From: Aquificaceae bacterium
GTDB taxonomy: Bacteria > Aquificota > Aquificia > Aquificales > Aquificaceae
Assembly (NCBI GenBank): GCA_015490105.1
Contig: WFYK01000112.1
Coordinates: forward strand, 1 to 18,063
Direction: 5' to 3'
Length of the DNA: 18,063 bases
In this document: positions 6,690 through 13,667 of the stretch, piece after piece
Position numbering within the stretch: position 1 is the stretch's first letter
Layout of the letters: every line of letters starts with the position of its first letter
The notes under the pieces: model-generated
Seen by the model: only the letters and a program-made list of their open reading frames with translations
Databases searched by the model: none
What the model was told of the DNA's origin: nothing
Made by a program: the position numbers and the translations under genes

Positions 6690-7557
6690 AAAGGGGCTTT
6701 TACTGATCTTTTTGATCCTTGGTGCGGTTCCGTTCGCGGTTGACGACCCTTACCTTCTTAGGGTATTGACCTCCGCTTTAATGCTTACGACTTTGGCTTT
6801 AGCTCATAACCTGCTTTTAGGATACACGGGCTATCCCGCTTTCGGAGGTGTAGCTTTTTTCGGGATCGGGGCTTACGCGTCGGGTGTCCTCAGCAAGGAT
6901 TTTCCTTTTTGGATGAGCATACTTGCGAGCGCCGTTGTTCCCACCTTAGTAGCTCTCCTTGTAGGTCCTGTCCTTTTGAGACTCAAAAGTCACTACTTCG
7001 CTATAGCAACCTTGGCCCTTCAACTTTCCTTCTCTGAAATGGTAAACAACCTTGCCTTCACCGGAGGATCTCAGGGAATCAACCTTCAACCTCCTTTCGG
7101 AAACATACCCTTCTACTATCTCTTCCTTTCACTTGCGGTTCTTTCTTTCTTGCTTAACCTGTATGTGGACAGGTCCGTTTTCGGATACGCTCTAAAGGCC
7201 ATAAGGGAAGACGAAGTTGCAGCGGAGAGTTTGGGCGTAAACACAGCCCTTTTTAAAACCGTAGCTTTCCTGATGATGGCTTCCTTAGTGGGTGTGTGCG
7301 GTGGACTATACGCTTTTTGGATAACCTACATAGACAACACTTCTGTATTTGATCCGCTCCTGTCGGTGAAGACCTTTGTGGCTTTGCTTCTTGGCGGTGT
7401 CGGAACGACGGTAGGCCCAGTGGTAGGAGCGTTCCTCTTGGAGATCTCCTCTGAAATCCTATGGGTGAGTATGCCCGAAATACACGGGGTTCTTCTCGGA
7501 TCCTTTGTGGTTTTAATTTTGCTTTTGTTCCCTAAAGGGATAATTAGGTCAAATTGA
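6676..7557 (+). CDS. Liv-type ABC transporter permease, LivM-like
   Basis: The start is placed at the ATG 6676 (293 aa, 14-base overlap with the LivH-like gene), because the longer TTG start at 6628 would add residues lying wholly inside the upstream permease. The protein has about nine membrane helices. LLGYTGYPAFGGVAFFGIGAYASG near residue 47-70 and the loop GYALKAIREDEVAAESLGVN are the LivM hallmarks, the latter the ATPase contact site. It pairs with the LivH-like permease. No livG/livF ATPase follows: the next gene is an unrelated membrane protein on the same strand. The ATPases must come from elsewhere in the genome, or be shared with another system. The C-terminus LFPKGIIRSN is typical, so the gene is intact. 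Confidence 0.9.
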   Translation: MGKLEKGLLLIFLILGAVPFAVDDPYLLRVLTSALMLTTLALAHNLLLGYTGYPAFGGVAFFGIGAYASGVLSKDFPFWMSILASAVVPTLVALLVGPVLLRLKSHYFAIATLALQLSFSEMVNNLAFTGGSQGINLQPPFGNIPFYYLFLSLAVLSFLLNLYVDRSVFGYALKAIREDEVAAESLGVNTALFKTVAFLMMASLVGVCGGLYAFWITYIDNTSVFDPLLSVKTFVALLLGGVGTTVGPVVGAFLLEISSEILWVSMPEIHGVLLGSFVVLILLLFPKGIIRSN

Positions 7558-7574
7558 AAATTTTGTAGCATAAT
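7546..7574 (+). promoter_or_regulatory. Candidate promoter for the 7584 gene, apparently leaderless
   Basis: CATAAT (5 of 6 match to the -10 consensus) lies at 7569-7574, exactly -15 to -10 from the ATG at 7584. A weak -35, AGGTCA, is at 7546-7551 with a 17-base spacer. The predicted start of transcription falls two to three bases before the ATG, and no Shine-Dalgarno sequence is present. The -10 position relative to the ATG is identical to that of the binding-protein gene. Confidence 0.4.
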
Positions 7575-7583
7575 TTAAGACTA

Positions 7584-8444
7584 ATGGTAAATAAAAACAG
7601 GGAAATAGAGTGGGGGATCAGGTTCTTAGTCTTTATCTACCTGATCCTCACGGGACTTGAGGTAGAGGAGGGAGTCAGACAGGCTTTCTGGGGAGTAAGC
7701 GCCTTTTATTTTTTCCTGATCACCGTGGCAACCTTCAGGGGGTTTGAAAGGGCAAACTTCCTGTTTGACTCCCTTATAGTTCCTGTCGCTATCCTTATAG
7801 GTAAAACTGAAGCAGGTGTGTTATCCCTGCTCCCGTTGGTGGTTGTAAACTCCTACAGGGGGATCCTACAAGCAGGTCTGATACTTACCGTTTCCGTTTT
7901 CTGCTCGGTGGTTATATTCGAAGGAAGTTCGCTGAAGCTTTTTTCTTTTTTACTTCTTTTGGTAACAACCTCTTTGACCTCCCTCGTTGCGGATTACAGG
8001 GAGGAGATTAGAAAAAAGGACAAAAGGATCTCGGAACTGGAAAAGGAGGTCAAAGAACTTCTAAAGACCTACGCCAAGTGGGAGACGGGTAGGAAAAAGC
8101 TTGAGAACGTAAGCTTTATATTGAACGCCCTGATCGAAAGTGAAGATGTAAGGGAGTTCCTCGAAAAGGTAAAATCCAAGTTCCCCTTAAAGAGTGTCAG
8201 GCTTGCACCCAAGAGCGGATCCACAGATTTGGAACCCGTATTTGATAGAGAAAACGGTGTTCTCTCCGTTCCTGTCCCGTTAGAGGAAGGTTATGCGGTG
8301 GTGATCTTCGAACTTGAGAACCCCTTTCAACTTTCAGATCCGCTCCTTGTAGATTCCCTGCTCAAGGTGGCCTATGCGGTTCCTCTTTTTGTAGCAGGGT
8401 TCAGCGACAGTTCAAAGGTAGGAAGGGTCATAAGCATAAGCTAA
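7584..8444 (+). CDS. Unknown membrane protein: about six TM helices, coiled coil, possible GAF-like C-terminus
   Basis: I do not recognise this 286-aa protein. About six membrane helices fill residues 11-136 (clear segments near 11-24, 36-50, 60-72, 76-90, 96-112 and 118-136). A charged helix with heptad character follows (about 138-178; KKDKRISELEKEVKELLKTY), and then a soluble alpha/beta domain of about 90 residues with strands such as GVLSVPVPLEEGYAVVIFELE. This order (membrane sensor, coiled coil, GAF-like module) is that of the front half of many histidine kinases and diguanylate cyclases, but no catalytic domain follows; the chain stops at 286. It may therefore be a stand-alone regulator or a scaffold. 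It begins 26 bases after the LivM-like permease, with its own candidate promoter. Its TAA stop overlaps the topA TAG stop of the opposite strand. Confidence 0.6.
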   Translation: MVNKNREIEWGIRFLVFIYLILTGLEVEEGVRQAFWGVSAFYFFLITVATFRGFERANFLFDSLIVPVAILIGKTEAGVLSLLPLVVVNSYRGILQAGLILTVSVFCSVVIFEGSSLKLFSFLLLLVTTSLTSLVADYREEIRKKDKRISELEKEVKELLKTYAKWETGRKKLENVSFILNALIESEDVREFLEKVKSKFPLKSVRLAPKSGSTDLEPVFDRENGVLSVPVPLEEGYAVVIFELENPFQLSDPLLVDSLLKVAYAVPLFVAGFSDSSKVGRVISIS

Positions 8445-10042
8445 GTGAACACCTCGTTCAAGAGCTTCCTCAGAGCTTCCTTCCAGTTTACCTTGCCCTC
8501 TTCCACCTCGTCCAAGATTTCCTCCATGTGGGCGCTGAAGCGGTAGTCTACTACTTTTGGGAAGTTTTCTTTAAGAAAGTCTATAACCTGGAAAGCTACT
8601 TCTTGAGGAACGAGAGAAGATTTAATCGCTTTCACGTAGCCCCGTTTTTTGAGCGTATCCGTTATGACCGCGTATGTGGAAGGTCTGCCTATTTGGAGCT
8701 TTTCCAACGTTTTTACCAAGCTTCCCTCGGTGTATCTCGGAGGAGGTTCCCTTTTTCTTTCTTCTACAAACACTTTGATAACCTTGAGAACCTCTCCTTC
8801 GATCATGTTAGGAAGCGGGGGGTAGGGAGGATCGTAGGGGTAGGCCCTTGACCAACCGTCGAAAATTATCCTAACTCCCTTGGCGATCATCACAATGGGA
8901 CTTCTCAGCATAGGAGAGGTAACTTCCACTTCAAGGGTTTGGCGCTTGATCTCAACGGGAGACATCAAGGATGCGAGGGTTCTTCTGAATATGAGATCGT
9001 ATAGCTTTGCAGGATCTCCAGATATACCTATCGAGCGTCTGATGGAAGAGGGTCTTATACACTCGTGGGCGGACTGAGAGGTAGGACTGTCTTTGAACTT
9101 CCTGAGTCTTCCCACATACTCCCTGCCGAAGGTTCTTTCTATGAACTTCATAAAGGTCTTGGCTTTTTCTTCGTTCATCCTGAAGCTGTCGGTTCTTGGG
9201 TAGGTGATCAGACCTTTTTCGTAAAGCTCTTGGGCAAGTTTTTGAGTGTATGAGGTAGAAAAACCCAGCGTTGCGTTTGCTGTGCTCTGGAGTGTGGAGG
9301 TTATAAACGGCCTCGGAGGGTCCACCTTTTCGGTTTTTTCTGTGAAGACCTTTACCACGAAGAGGCCTTTCTTTATTCTTTCCGCTATCTCTTTGGCATC
9401 GGAGGGGTTTTCGTATCTGTAATCGTAAACAACCTCAACCCTTCCTCCTTCACCTTCTAAGAGGGCTTTCACGTAGTAGTAGCTCTTCTTTTTGAAGTTT
9501 TGTCTTTCTCTTTCTCTCTCTACTATGAGTCTAAGTGCAGGTGATTGGACCCTTCCCACGGATAAACCCCACCGGCCTATCTCCTTAGAAGCCTTTGGAG
9601 AGAGCTTGTAGCCGATCAGCCTGTCGAGGATCCTTCTGGCCATCTGGGCCTTTACCAAGTTCATGTTTATGTTTCCTGATTCTTCTAAAGCCTCTTTTAG
9701 CGCTTCAGGGGTAACCTCGTAGAAAGTAATCCTCTTGACGTTGGGATTTACCTTCTTTATCTCCTGGAAAAGAAAGAAGGCTATGGCTTCTCCCTCTCTA
9801 TCTGGATCCGTTCCTATAAGGACTTCCTCCGCTTTTCTTGAGAGGTCCTTTATTCTTTCCACTATCTTCTTTTTTCCTTTCAGAAAGACAAACCTTGCTT
9901 TGAAGGTTTCTTCGTCAACACCGAGTTCCTTTTGAGGTAGGTCCTTTATGTGGCCCAAAGTAGCAACTACCTTAAAGTCCTTACCCAAGAACCTTTGTAT
10001 TGTTTTTGCCTTTGTGGGAGACTCGACTATCAGCAACTTCAC
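8441..10042 (-). CDS. topA: DNA topoisomerase I (type IA), zinc-finger-free
   Basis: The enzyme relaxes negative supercoils by passing DNA through a transient single-strand break. The TOPRIM domain opens with LLIVESPTKAKTI and has the metal site GTDPDREGEAIA (77-88). The strand-passage signature GRVQSPAL is at 163-170. The catalytic tyrosine is Y281 in GLITYPRTDSFR. SAHECIRPSS (324-333) and RYTEGSLVKTLEKLQIGRPSTYA complete the core. At 533 aa it ends after the core with no C-terminal Cys4 zinc ribbons, unlike the roughly 865-aa E. coli enzyme; the only cysteine is C328, where AHEAIRP is usual. The short form is what I would expect in Aquificales. The GTG start overlaps the mscS stop by four bases (GTGA), so topA is the last gene of the operon starting at panC. 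Confidence 0.95.
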   Translation of the reverse strand: MKLLIVESPTKAKTIQRFLGKDFKVVATLGHIKDLPQKELGVDEETFKARFVFLKGKKKIVERIKDLSRKAEEVLIGTDPDREGEAIAFFLFQEIKKVNPNVKRITFYEVTPEALKEALEESGNINMNLVKAQMARRILDRLIGYKLSPKASKEIGRWGLSVGRVQSPALRLIVERERERQNFKKKSYYYVKALLEGEGGRVEVVYDYRYENPSDAKEIAERIKKGLFVVKVFTEKTEKVDPPRPFITSTLQSTANATLGFSTSYTQKLAQELYEKGLITYPRTDSFRMNEEKAKTFMKFIERTFGREYVGRLRKFKDSPTSQSAHECIRPSSIRRSIGISGDPAKLYDLIFRRTLASLMSPVEIKRQTLEVEVTSPMLRSPIVMIAKGVRIIFDGWSRAYPYDPPYPPLPNMIEGEVLKVIKVFVEERKREPPPRYTEGSLVKTLEKLQIGRPSTYAVITDTLKKRGYVKAIKSSLVPQEVAFQVIDFLKENFPKVVDYRFSAHMEEILDEVEEGKVNWKEALRKLLNEVFT

Positions 10043-11124
10043 GGCATCTTCTCTATGTAAATGCTTCTGCTGGGGAAAGCAAAGGAAGATCCGTTCCTTT
10101 CTACTATCTCCATTATCTTGAGGTTAACATCCTGACGTATGGCAAGATACTCTTCCCAATCCGCCGTGTCGGTAAAGCAGTAAATAAAGATGTCCAGCGA
10201 ACTTTCTCCGAAGTCCCTAAAGTAAACCATACAGAGCTGGTCTTTTGCTATCCTCGGATGGCTCTTTAGCATCTCCCTTATTTCTTCTACGATCTTCTCT
10301 ACCTTTTCCCTCGGTGTGTCGTAAGTTATCCCGATGATCATCTTTATACGCCTTACCCCTCTTCTTGAAAAGTTTTCCAGGGGTTGGGTTGCTATGATCT
10401 GGTTGGGAACTACGACGAGACTCTTTTCAAAGGTCCTTATCTTGGTAGTTCTCAGACCTATGTCCTCCACTATACCTTCCACATCACCTACCTTTACCCA
10501 ATCTCCCACCTTCATGGACTTGTCCGCGAGGATAGTGAGACCCCCGAAAAGGTTTGAAACAGTGTCTTTAGCGGCAAGGGCAAAAGCCAAACCTCCCAAA
10601 CCTAAGGAAGCTATCAGTGCACTTACGTTTATCCCCCACTCCTGAAGGAATGCAACCGTTCCCACTACGATCACAAAAGCCTTCCCGAGCTTTATGAAAA
10701 ATCCTCCTATCTCTTTGGCAAACTCTTTCCCAAAACGCTCCGAAAAGGCATAAATGTTAGGTTCAAGGGCTAAAACCAAGTTGTAGGCGGTCCAAGAAAC
10801 CGCTAAGATGACAAAGCTCTTTAAAACCTTAAAGACTATCTGGTTTTCGAGTCCCAAAATCAGAAGGGCTAAAGAAAGTCCGCCTACTACGACCAAAAAA
10901 CTTAAAGGTTTCGCTACAACTTCGAGAATAACGTCATCTAAAGTGGTCTCGGTTCTTGCTACCAAGCGCCTTAAGGCTCTGACTACCACCGTGATCAGGA
11001 GCTTCCTTATGGCCAAGGAGAGGAGAAAAAGGAGCAGTGCAAAGGCTATCCTGTAGAGGGGAACACCTAAGATGTTTTCAAGGAGCGCTCTTAAGTTCTC
11101 TACAGCCTCTGTAAGGCCTTCCAT
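10039..11124 (-). CDS. MscS-family small-conductance mechanosensitive channel
   Basis: This 361-aa inner-membrane protein opens under membrane tension to release solutes during osmotic downshock. It has more N-terminal hydrophobic segments than E. coli MscS (about 25-50, 71-92, 98-120, 145-161), then the pore helix SALIASLGLGGLAFALAAKDTVSNLFGG (168-195) rich in Gly/Ala, then the beta domain DKSMKVGDWVKVGDVEGIVEDIGLRTTKIRT and VVVPNQIIATQPLENFSR. The C-terminal alpha/beta vestibule domain follows from about 258. The ATG at 11124 has GGAG nine bases upstream and overlaps the 3' end of the amidohydrolase gene by 25 bases. The family is certain; whether it has MscS-like or modulatory (YbdG, YnaI-like) conductance is not. 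Confidence 0.92.
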   Translation of the reverse strand: MEGLTEAVENLRALLENILGVPLYRIAFALLLFLLSLAIRKLLITVVVRALRRLVARTETTLDDVILEVVAKPLSFLVVVGGLSLALLILGLENQIVFKVLKSFVILAVSWTAYNLVLALEPNIYAFSERFGKEFAKEIGGFFIKLGKAFVIVVGTVAFLQEWGINVSALIASLGLGGLAFALAAKDTVSNLFGGLTILADKSMKVGDWVKVGDVEGIVEDIGLRTTKIRTFEKSLVVVPNQIIATQPLENFSRRGVRRIKMIIGITYDTPREKVEKIVEEIREMLKSHPRIAKDQLCMVYFRDFGESSLDIFIYCFTDTADWEEYLAIRQDVNLKIMEIVERNGSSFAFPSRSIYIEKMP

Positions 11125-12392
11125 ATCTTATCTCTCCACTCCCCTGCCTCTTTCAGGATCTTTTCTTCGTCGAGGGTCTTTACCTCACGCTTTTCCATCA
11201 AAACCTTTCCCTTGCACACTACCGTATCTATATCGGAGGATTTTGCGCTGTATACGAGTTGAGCTACCGGATCATACATGGGTTGAAGGTGTGGTTTGTC
11301 AAAGTCAACGAGGATAAAGTCCGCCTCAAAACCCTCTTCTACCCTGCCCCCTTTTATTCCCACCGCTTTGAAGCCTTCCTCCGTTGCTATCTTTAGAGCG
11401 GTTCTCGCATCTATAGCTTTAGCATCTAACGTGTTTCCCTTGTGGAGTTTGGTCATAGTGGAGGTCTCTTCTAACATATCCAGGTTATCATTAGAGGCGG
11501 GTCCGTCAGTTCCCAAGCAAACCTTTACTCCTTCCTTTATATACCTCGGGATCGGTGCTATACCGGAGGCGAGCTTTAGGTTGCTTTCAGGACAGTGAAC
11601 TACCACCGCGGAGGTCTCCCTCAAGATTTGCGTTTCCTCTTCATCAACCCAAACCATGTGAGCACACAGGGTCTTTTCACTCAATAGTCCCAAGTCGTTC
11701 AAATGTTTCACAGGCGTTTTCCCGTATTCTTCCTTGATTTTCTCAACCTCGCCTTTTGTTTCCGCAACGTGGATGTGGATGTATGCACCCGTTTCCTCGG
11801 AAAGATCTAAGACTTTTCTAAGTGTTTCGGGAGAGCACGTGTAGGGTGCGTGCGGACAAAGAACTACAAAAACCTTATCGTTTCCCTTGAAGTTTTCAAG
11901 CAGGCTTTTAGCCCTTTCTATGTAGCCGTCGGGTCCGCTTGCTACCTTAGTGGGAAAGTCAAGGATCCCCACTCCAAGTCCTGCCCTGACTCCGGATTCG
12001 ATGGCAACCTCACCCACTTCCTCCTCGTAGAAATACATATCCATAAAGAGGGTGGTTCCTGACTTTATCATCTCGAGAATGCCCAGCTTCGCTCCTGCCC
12101 TAACGAATTCGGGGGAGACAAACTCCCCTTCCAAGGGCCATATGACCTTTTGGAGCCAATCCATCAAGGGAAGATCCGCACCGAGACTCCTTAGCAGGCT
12201 CATGGAGACGTGAGTGTGCATGTTGGCAAAGGAAGGAAACACCACCTTTCCCTTTGCGAAGATAACCTCTTTCGCCTGAAGGTCCAACTTCTCAGCGATT
12301 TTATAAATTCTCCCCTCCTTTACCGCAATATCTACGGTCTTTTGCAGGTAAGGGTGAAAAGCTTCCTTTACTAAAAGGTCTACTTCTTCCAT
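11100..12392 (-). CDS. mtaD: 5-methylthioadenosine/S-adenosylhomocysteine deaminase family amidohydrolase
   Basis: A 430-aa metal-dependent amidohydrolase of the TrzN/AtzA/MtaD branch. Metal and catalytic residues are visible: MHTH (H59, H61), HIHVAE (H208, E211), AHMVW (H245), HCPESNLKLASG (266-277) and GTDGPASND (D296). Members convert 5'-methylthioadenosine, SAH or adenosine to the inosine form, in the cytoplasm, helping recycle the methionine moiety. The start is set at ATG 12392, which shares one base with the panC stop (TGATG) and is preceded by GGGAGG; the longer frame to 12437 lies inside panC. The C-terminus overlaps the start of the channel gene. Some close relatives act on guanine or s-triazines, so the substrate is likely but not certain. 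Confidence 0.85.
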   Translation of the reverse strand: MEEVDLLVKEAFHPYLQKTVDIAVKEGRIYKIAEKLDLQAKEVIFAKGKVVFPSFANMHTHVSMSLLRSLGADLPLMDWLQKVIWPLEGEFVSPEFVRAGAKLGILEMIKSGTTLFMDMYFYEEEVGEVAIESGVRAGLGVGILDFPTKVASGPDGYIERAKSLLENFKGNDKVFVVLCPHAPYTCSPETLRKVLDLSEETGAYIHIHVAETKGEVEKIKEEYGKTPVKHLNDLGLLSEKTLCAHMVWVDEEETQILRETSAVVVHCPESNLKLASGIAPIPRYIKEGVKVCLGTDGPASNDNLDMLEETSTMTKLHKGNTLDAKAIDARTALKIATEEGFKAVGIKGGRVEEGFEADFILVDFDKPHLQPMYDPVAQLVYSAKSSDIDTVVCKGKVLMEKREVKTLDEEKILKEAGEWRDKIWKALQRL

Positions 12393-13246
12393 CAGGAAAC
12401 CTCCCAGTTGTCTACGAGGCGCGTGTTCCCCACCCACAGGGCGACGAGGATTCTATCCCCTTTTTCTACTTCGATCTTGGGATTCAGATCCTTATCGGTG
12501 AAAGCTATGTAGTCAATCTTCCTAACGAGGGGAAAGCTCCTTATGAACTCTTCCATTTTTTGTCTCAGCGTTTTTGCGTCCTTTATACCTTTGTTTATTA
12601 GTTCTTGAGCAAGGAGAAAACTCTTGTAAATAGACAGAGCGGATTTTCTCTCTTCCTCCGAGAGATACACGTTTCTCGAACTGCAAGCGAGACCATCTGG
12701 CTCTCGAACCGTCTTTACTGGAACCACTTCCACCGGGAGAAGAAGGTCCTTTACCATCCTCTCTACTATCTTAAGCTGTTGGTAGTCCTTTTCACCCATG
12801 TAAAGCCTGTCGGGGGATACCACGTTTATGAGTTTTAAAACTATAGTTGTAACTCCCTTGAAGTGACCCGGTCTGAACTTGCCCTCTAAAACTTCGCTCA
12901 GACCTTTTACGTAAACTTCCGTGGAAAAGCCCAAGGGATACATCTCCTCGTCAGTGGGAGCAAAAACCACGTCTACCCCGAGATCTTCACATATGGCCAT
13001 ATCCCTTTGAAGGTCTCTGGGATACCTCTGGTAGTCCTCATTCGGTCCGAACTGAGTGGGGTTTACGTAAATGCTTACCACGGTTATGTCGTTTTGAAGG
13101 AGGGATTCCCTTATCAGAGCTTTATGGCCTTCGTGAAGGTATCCCATCGTGGGCACCAGGCCCACACTGACAGGTTTATCCCTGTCACACTTTAACCCCT
13201 TTAAGTGGTTTCTAAGTTCTTTGACCTTTCTAAACAGTAGTGGCAC
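12392..13246 (-). CDS. panC: Pantothenate synthetase
   Basis: PanC joins pantoate and beta-alanine with ATP to make pantothenate, the precursor of coenzyme A. Motifs are VPTMGYLHEGHKALI (31-45, HxGH-type ATP site), YVNPTQFGPNEDYQRYPRDL (60-79), FRPGHFKGVTTIVLKL, YMGEKDYQQ (149-157) and REPDGLACSSRNVYLS (181-196). The frame is open back to 13516, but that extension covers the cytochrome gene. I choose the GTG at 13246, six bases after GGAAGG, giving 284 aa, the usual family length, beginning MPLLFRKVKELRNHL. It is the first gene of the panC-mtaD-mscS-topA operon. The 75-base gap to the divergent cytochrome gene carries a perfect minus-strand -10 (TATAAT). Confidence 0.93.
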   Translation of the reverse strand: MPLLFRKVKELRNHLKGLKCDRDKPVSVGLVPTMGYLHEGHKALIRESLLQNDITVVSIYVNPTQFGPNEDYQRYPRDLQRDMAICEDLGVDVVFAPTDEEMYPLGFSTEVYVKGLSEVLEGKFRPGHFKGVTTIVLKLINVVSPDRLYMGEKDYQQLKIVERMVKDLLLPVEVVPVKTVREPDGLACSSRNVYLSEEERKSALSIYKSFLLAQELINKGIKDAKTLRQKMEEFIRSFPLVRKIDYIAFTDKDLNPKIEVEKGDRILVALWVGNTRLVDNWEVS

Positions 13247-13321
13247 CGCTGACCTTCCGATAGCAAAGAAATTGAGTGTGATATGATTATATAAGAATTT
13301 CCTAAAATGGAGGTGAGTGTA
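13247..13321. promoter_or_regulatory. Divergent promoter region between panC and the cytochrome c gene
   Basis: An AT-rich 75-base gap separates the divergent starts. On the minus strand there is a perfect TATAAT at 13291-13286, about 40 bases before the panC GTG. On the plus strand TATGAT (13282-13287) and TATAAG (13290-13295) are -10 candidates for the cytochrome gene. No convincing -35 hexamer accompanies any of these, so exact start sites are uncertain. The opposing -10 elements overlap in 13286-13295, so the two promoters could compete. Confidence 0.45.
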
Positions 13322-13636
13322 ATGAAGAAACTGCTTCTGGGTGTGGTTCTGCTCGGAGGTGTATCCCTCGCAGCGGACGGAGCTGCCATATTCAAGTCCA
13401 AGGGATGTGCATCCTGCCACCAGCCTGCGGTAGATACGGTAGGGCCTTCTCTTAAGAAGATAGCTAAGGCTTACGAAGGTAAAAAAGACCAGCTTGTAAA
13501 GTTCCTTAAAGGTCAAGCTCCCGCAATCGTGGATCCCGCCAAGTTCCCTATAATGAAGGCTCAGCTAAATACCATCAAAGGTCTATCTGACAAAGAACTT
13601 GAAGCCCTCGCTGACTTTATGCTTTCTCACAAGTAA
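13322..13636 (+). CDS. Class I c-type cytochrome, periplasmic electron carrier
   Basis: A 104-aa precursor: signal peptide MKKLLLGVVLLGGVSLA, likely cut near residue 18, then an approximately 86-residue mature cytochrome. The heme site CASCH is at 29-33, and M78 in FPIMKAQ is the probable axial methionine. Short helices (AIFKSKG, ELEALADFMLSHK) bracket a single-heme fold of the small c5/c551/c552/c555 group that carries electrons to terminal oxidases. The ATG at 13322 is preferred over 13307 because GGAGGTG (13309-13315) sits six bases upstream of it. The gene is monocistronic: promoter region upstream and a strong terminator downstream. I cannot say which oxidase or dehydrogenase it serves. 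Confidence 0.93.
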   Translation: MKKLLLGVVLLGGVSLAADGAAIFKSKGCASCHQPAVDTVGPSLKKIAKAYEGKKDQLVKFLKGQAPAIVDPAKFPIMKAQLNTIKGLSDKELEALADFMLSHK

Positions 13637-13645
13637 AAATTAATG

Positions 13646-13667
13646 GGGCCCCAAGGGGGCCCTTTTT
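13646..13667. terminator. Bidirectional intrinsic terminator between the cytochrome gene and bioA
   Basis: A 7-bp all-GC perfect stem, GGGCCCC (13646-13652) and GGGGCCC (13656-13662), with a 3-base loop, is followed by TTTTT (13663-13667). It lies just after the cytochrome stop. In the reverse direction the stem is followed by an AT-rich tract (ATTAATTTTT), so it can also end the bioA transcript, whose stop is four bases beyond the stem. Confidence 0.85.

Noticed and set aside
13247..13516. N-terminal extension of panC over the cytochrome gene
   Set aside because: It reads antisense through the cytochrome coding region and its promoter; GTG 13246 with GGAAGG gives the normal family length.
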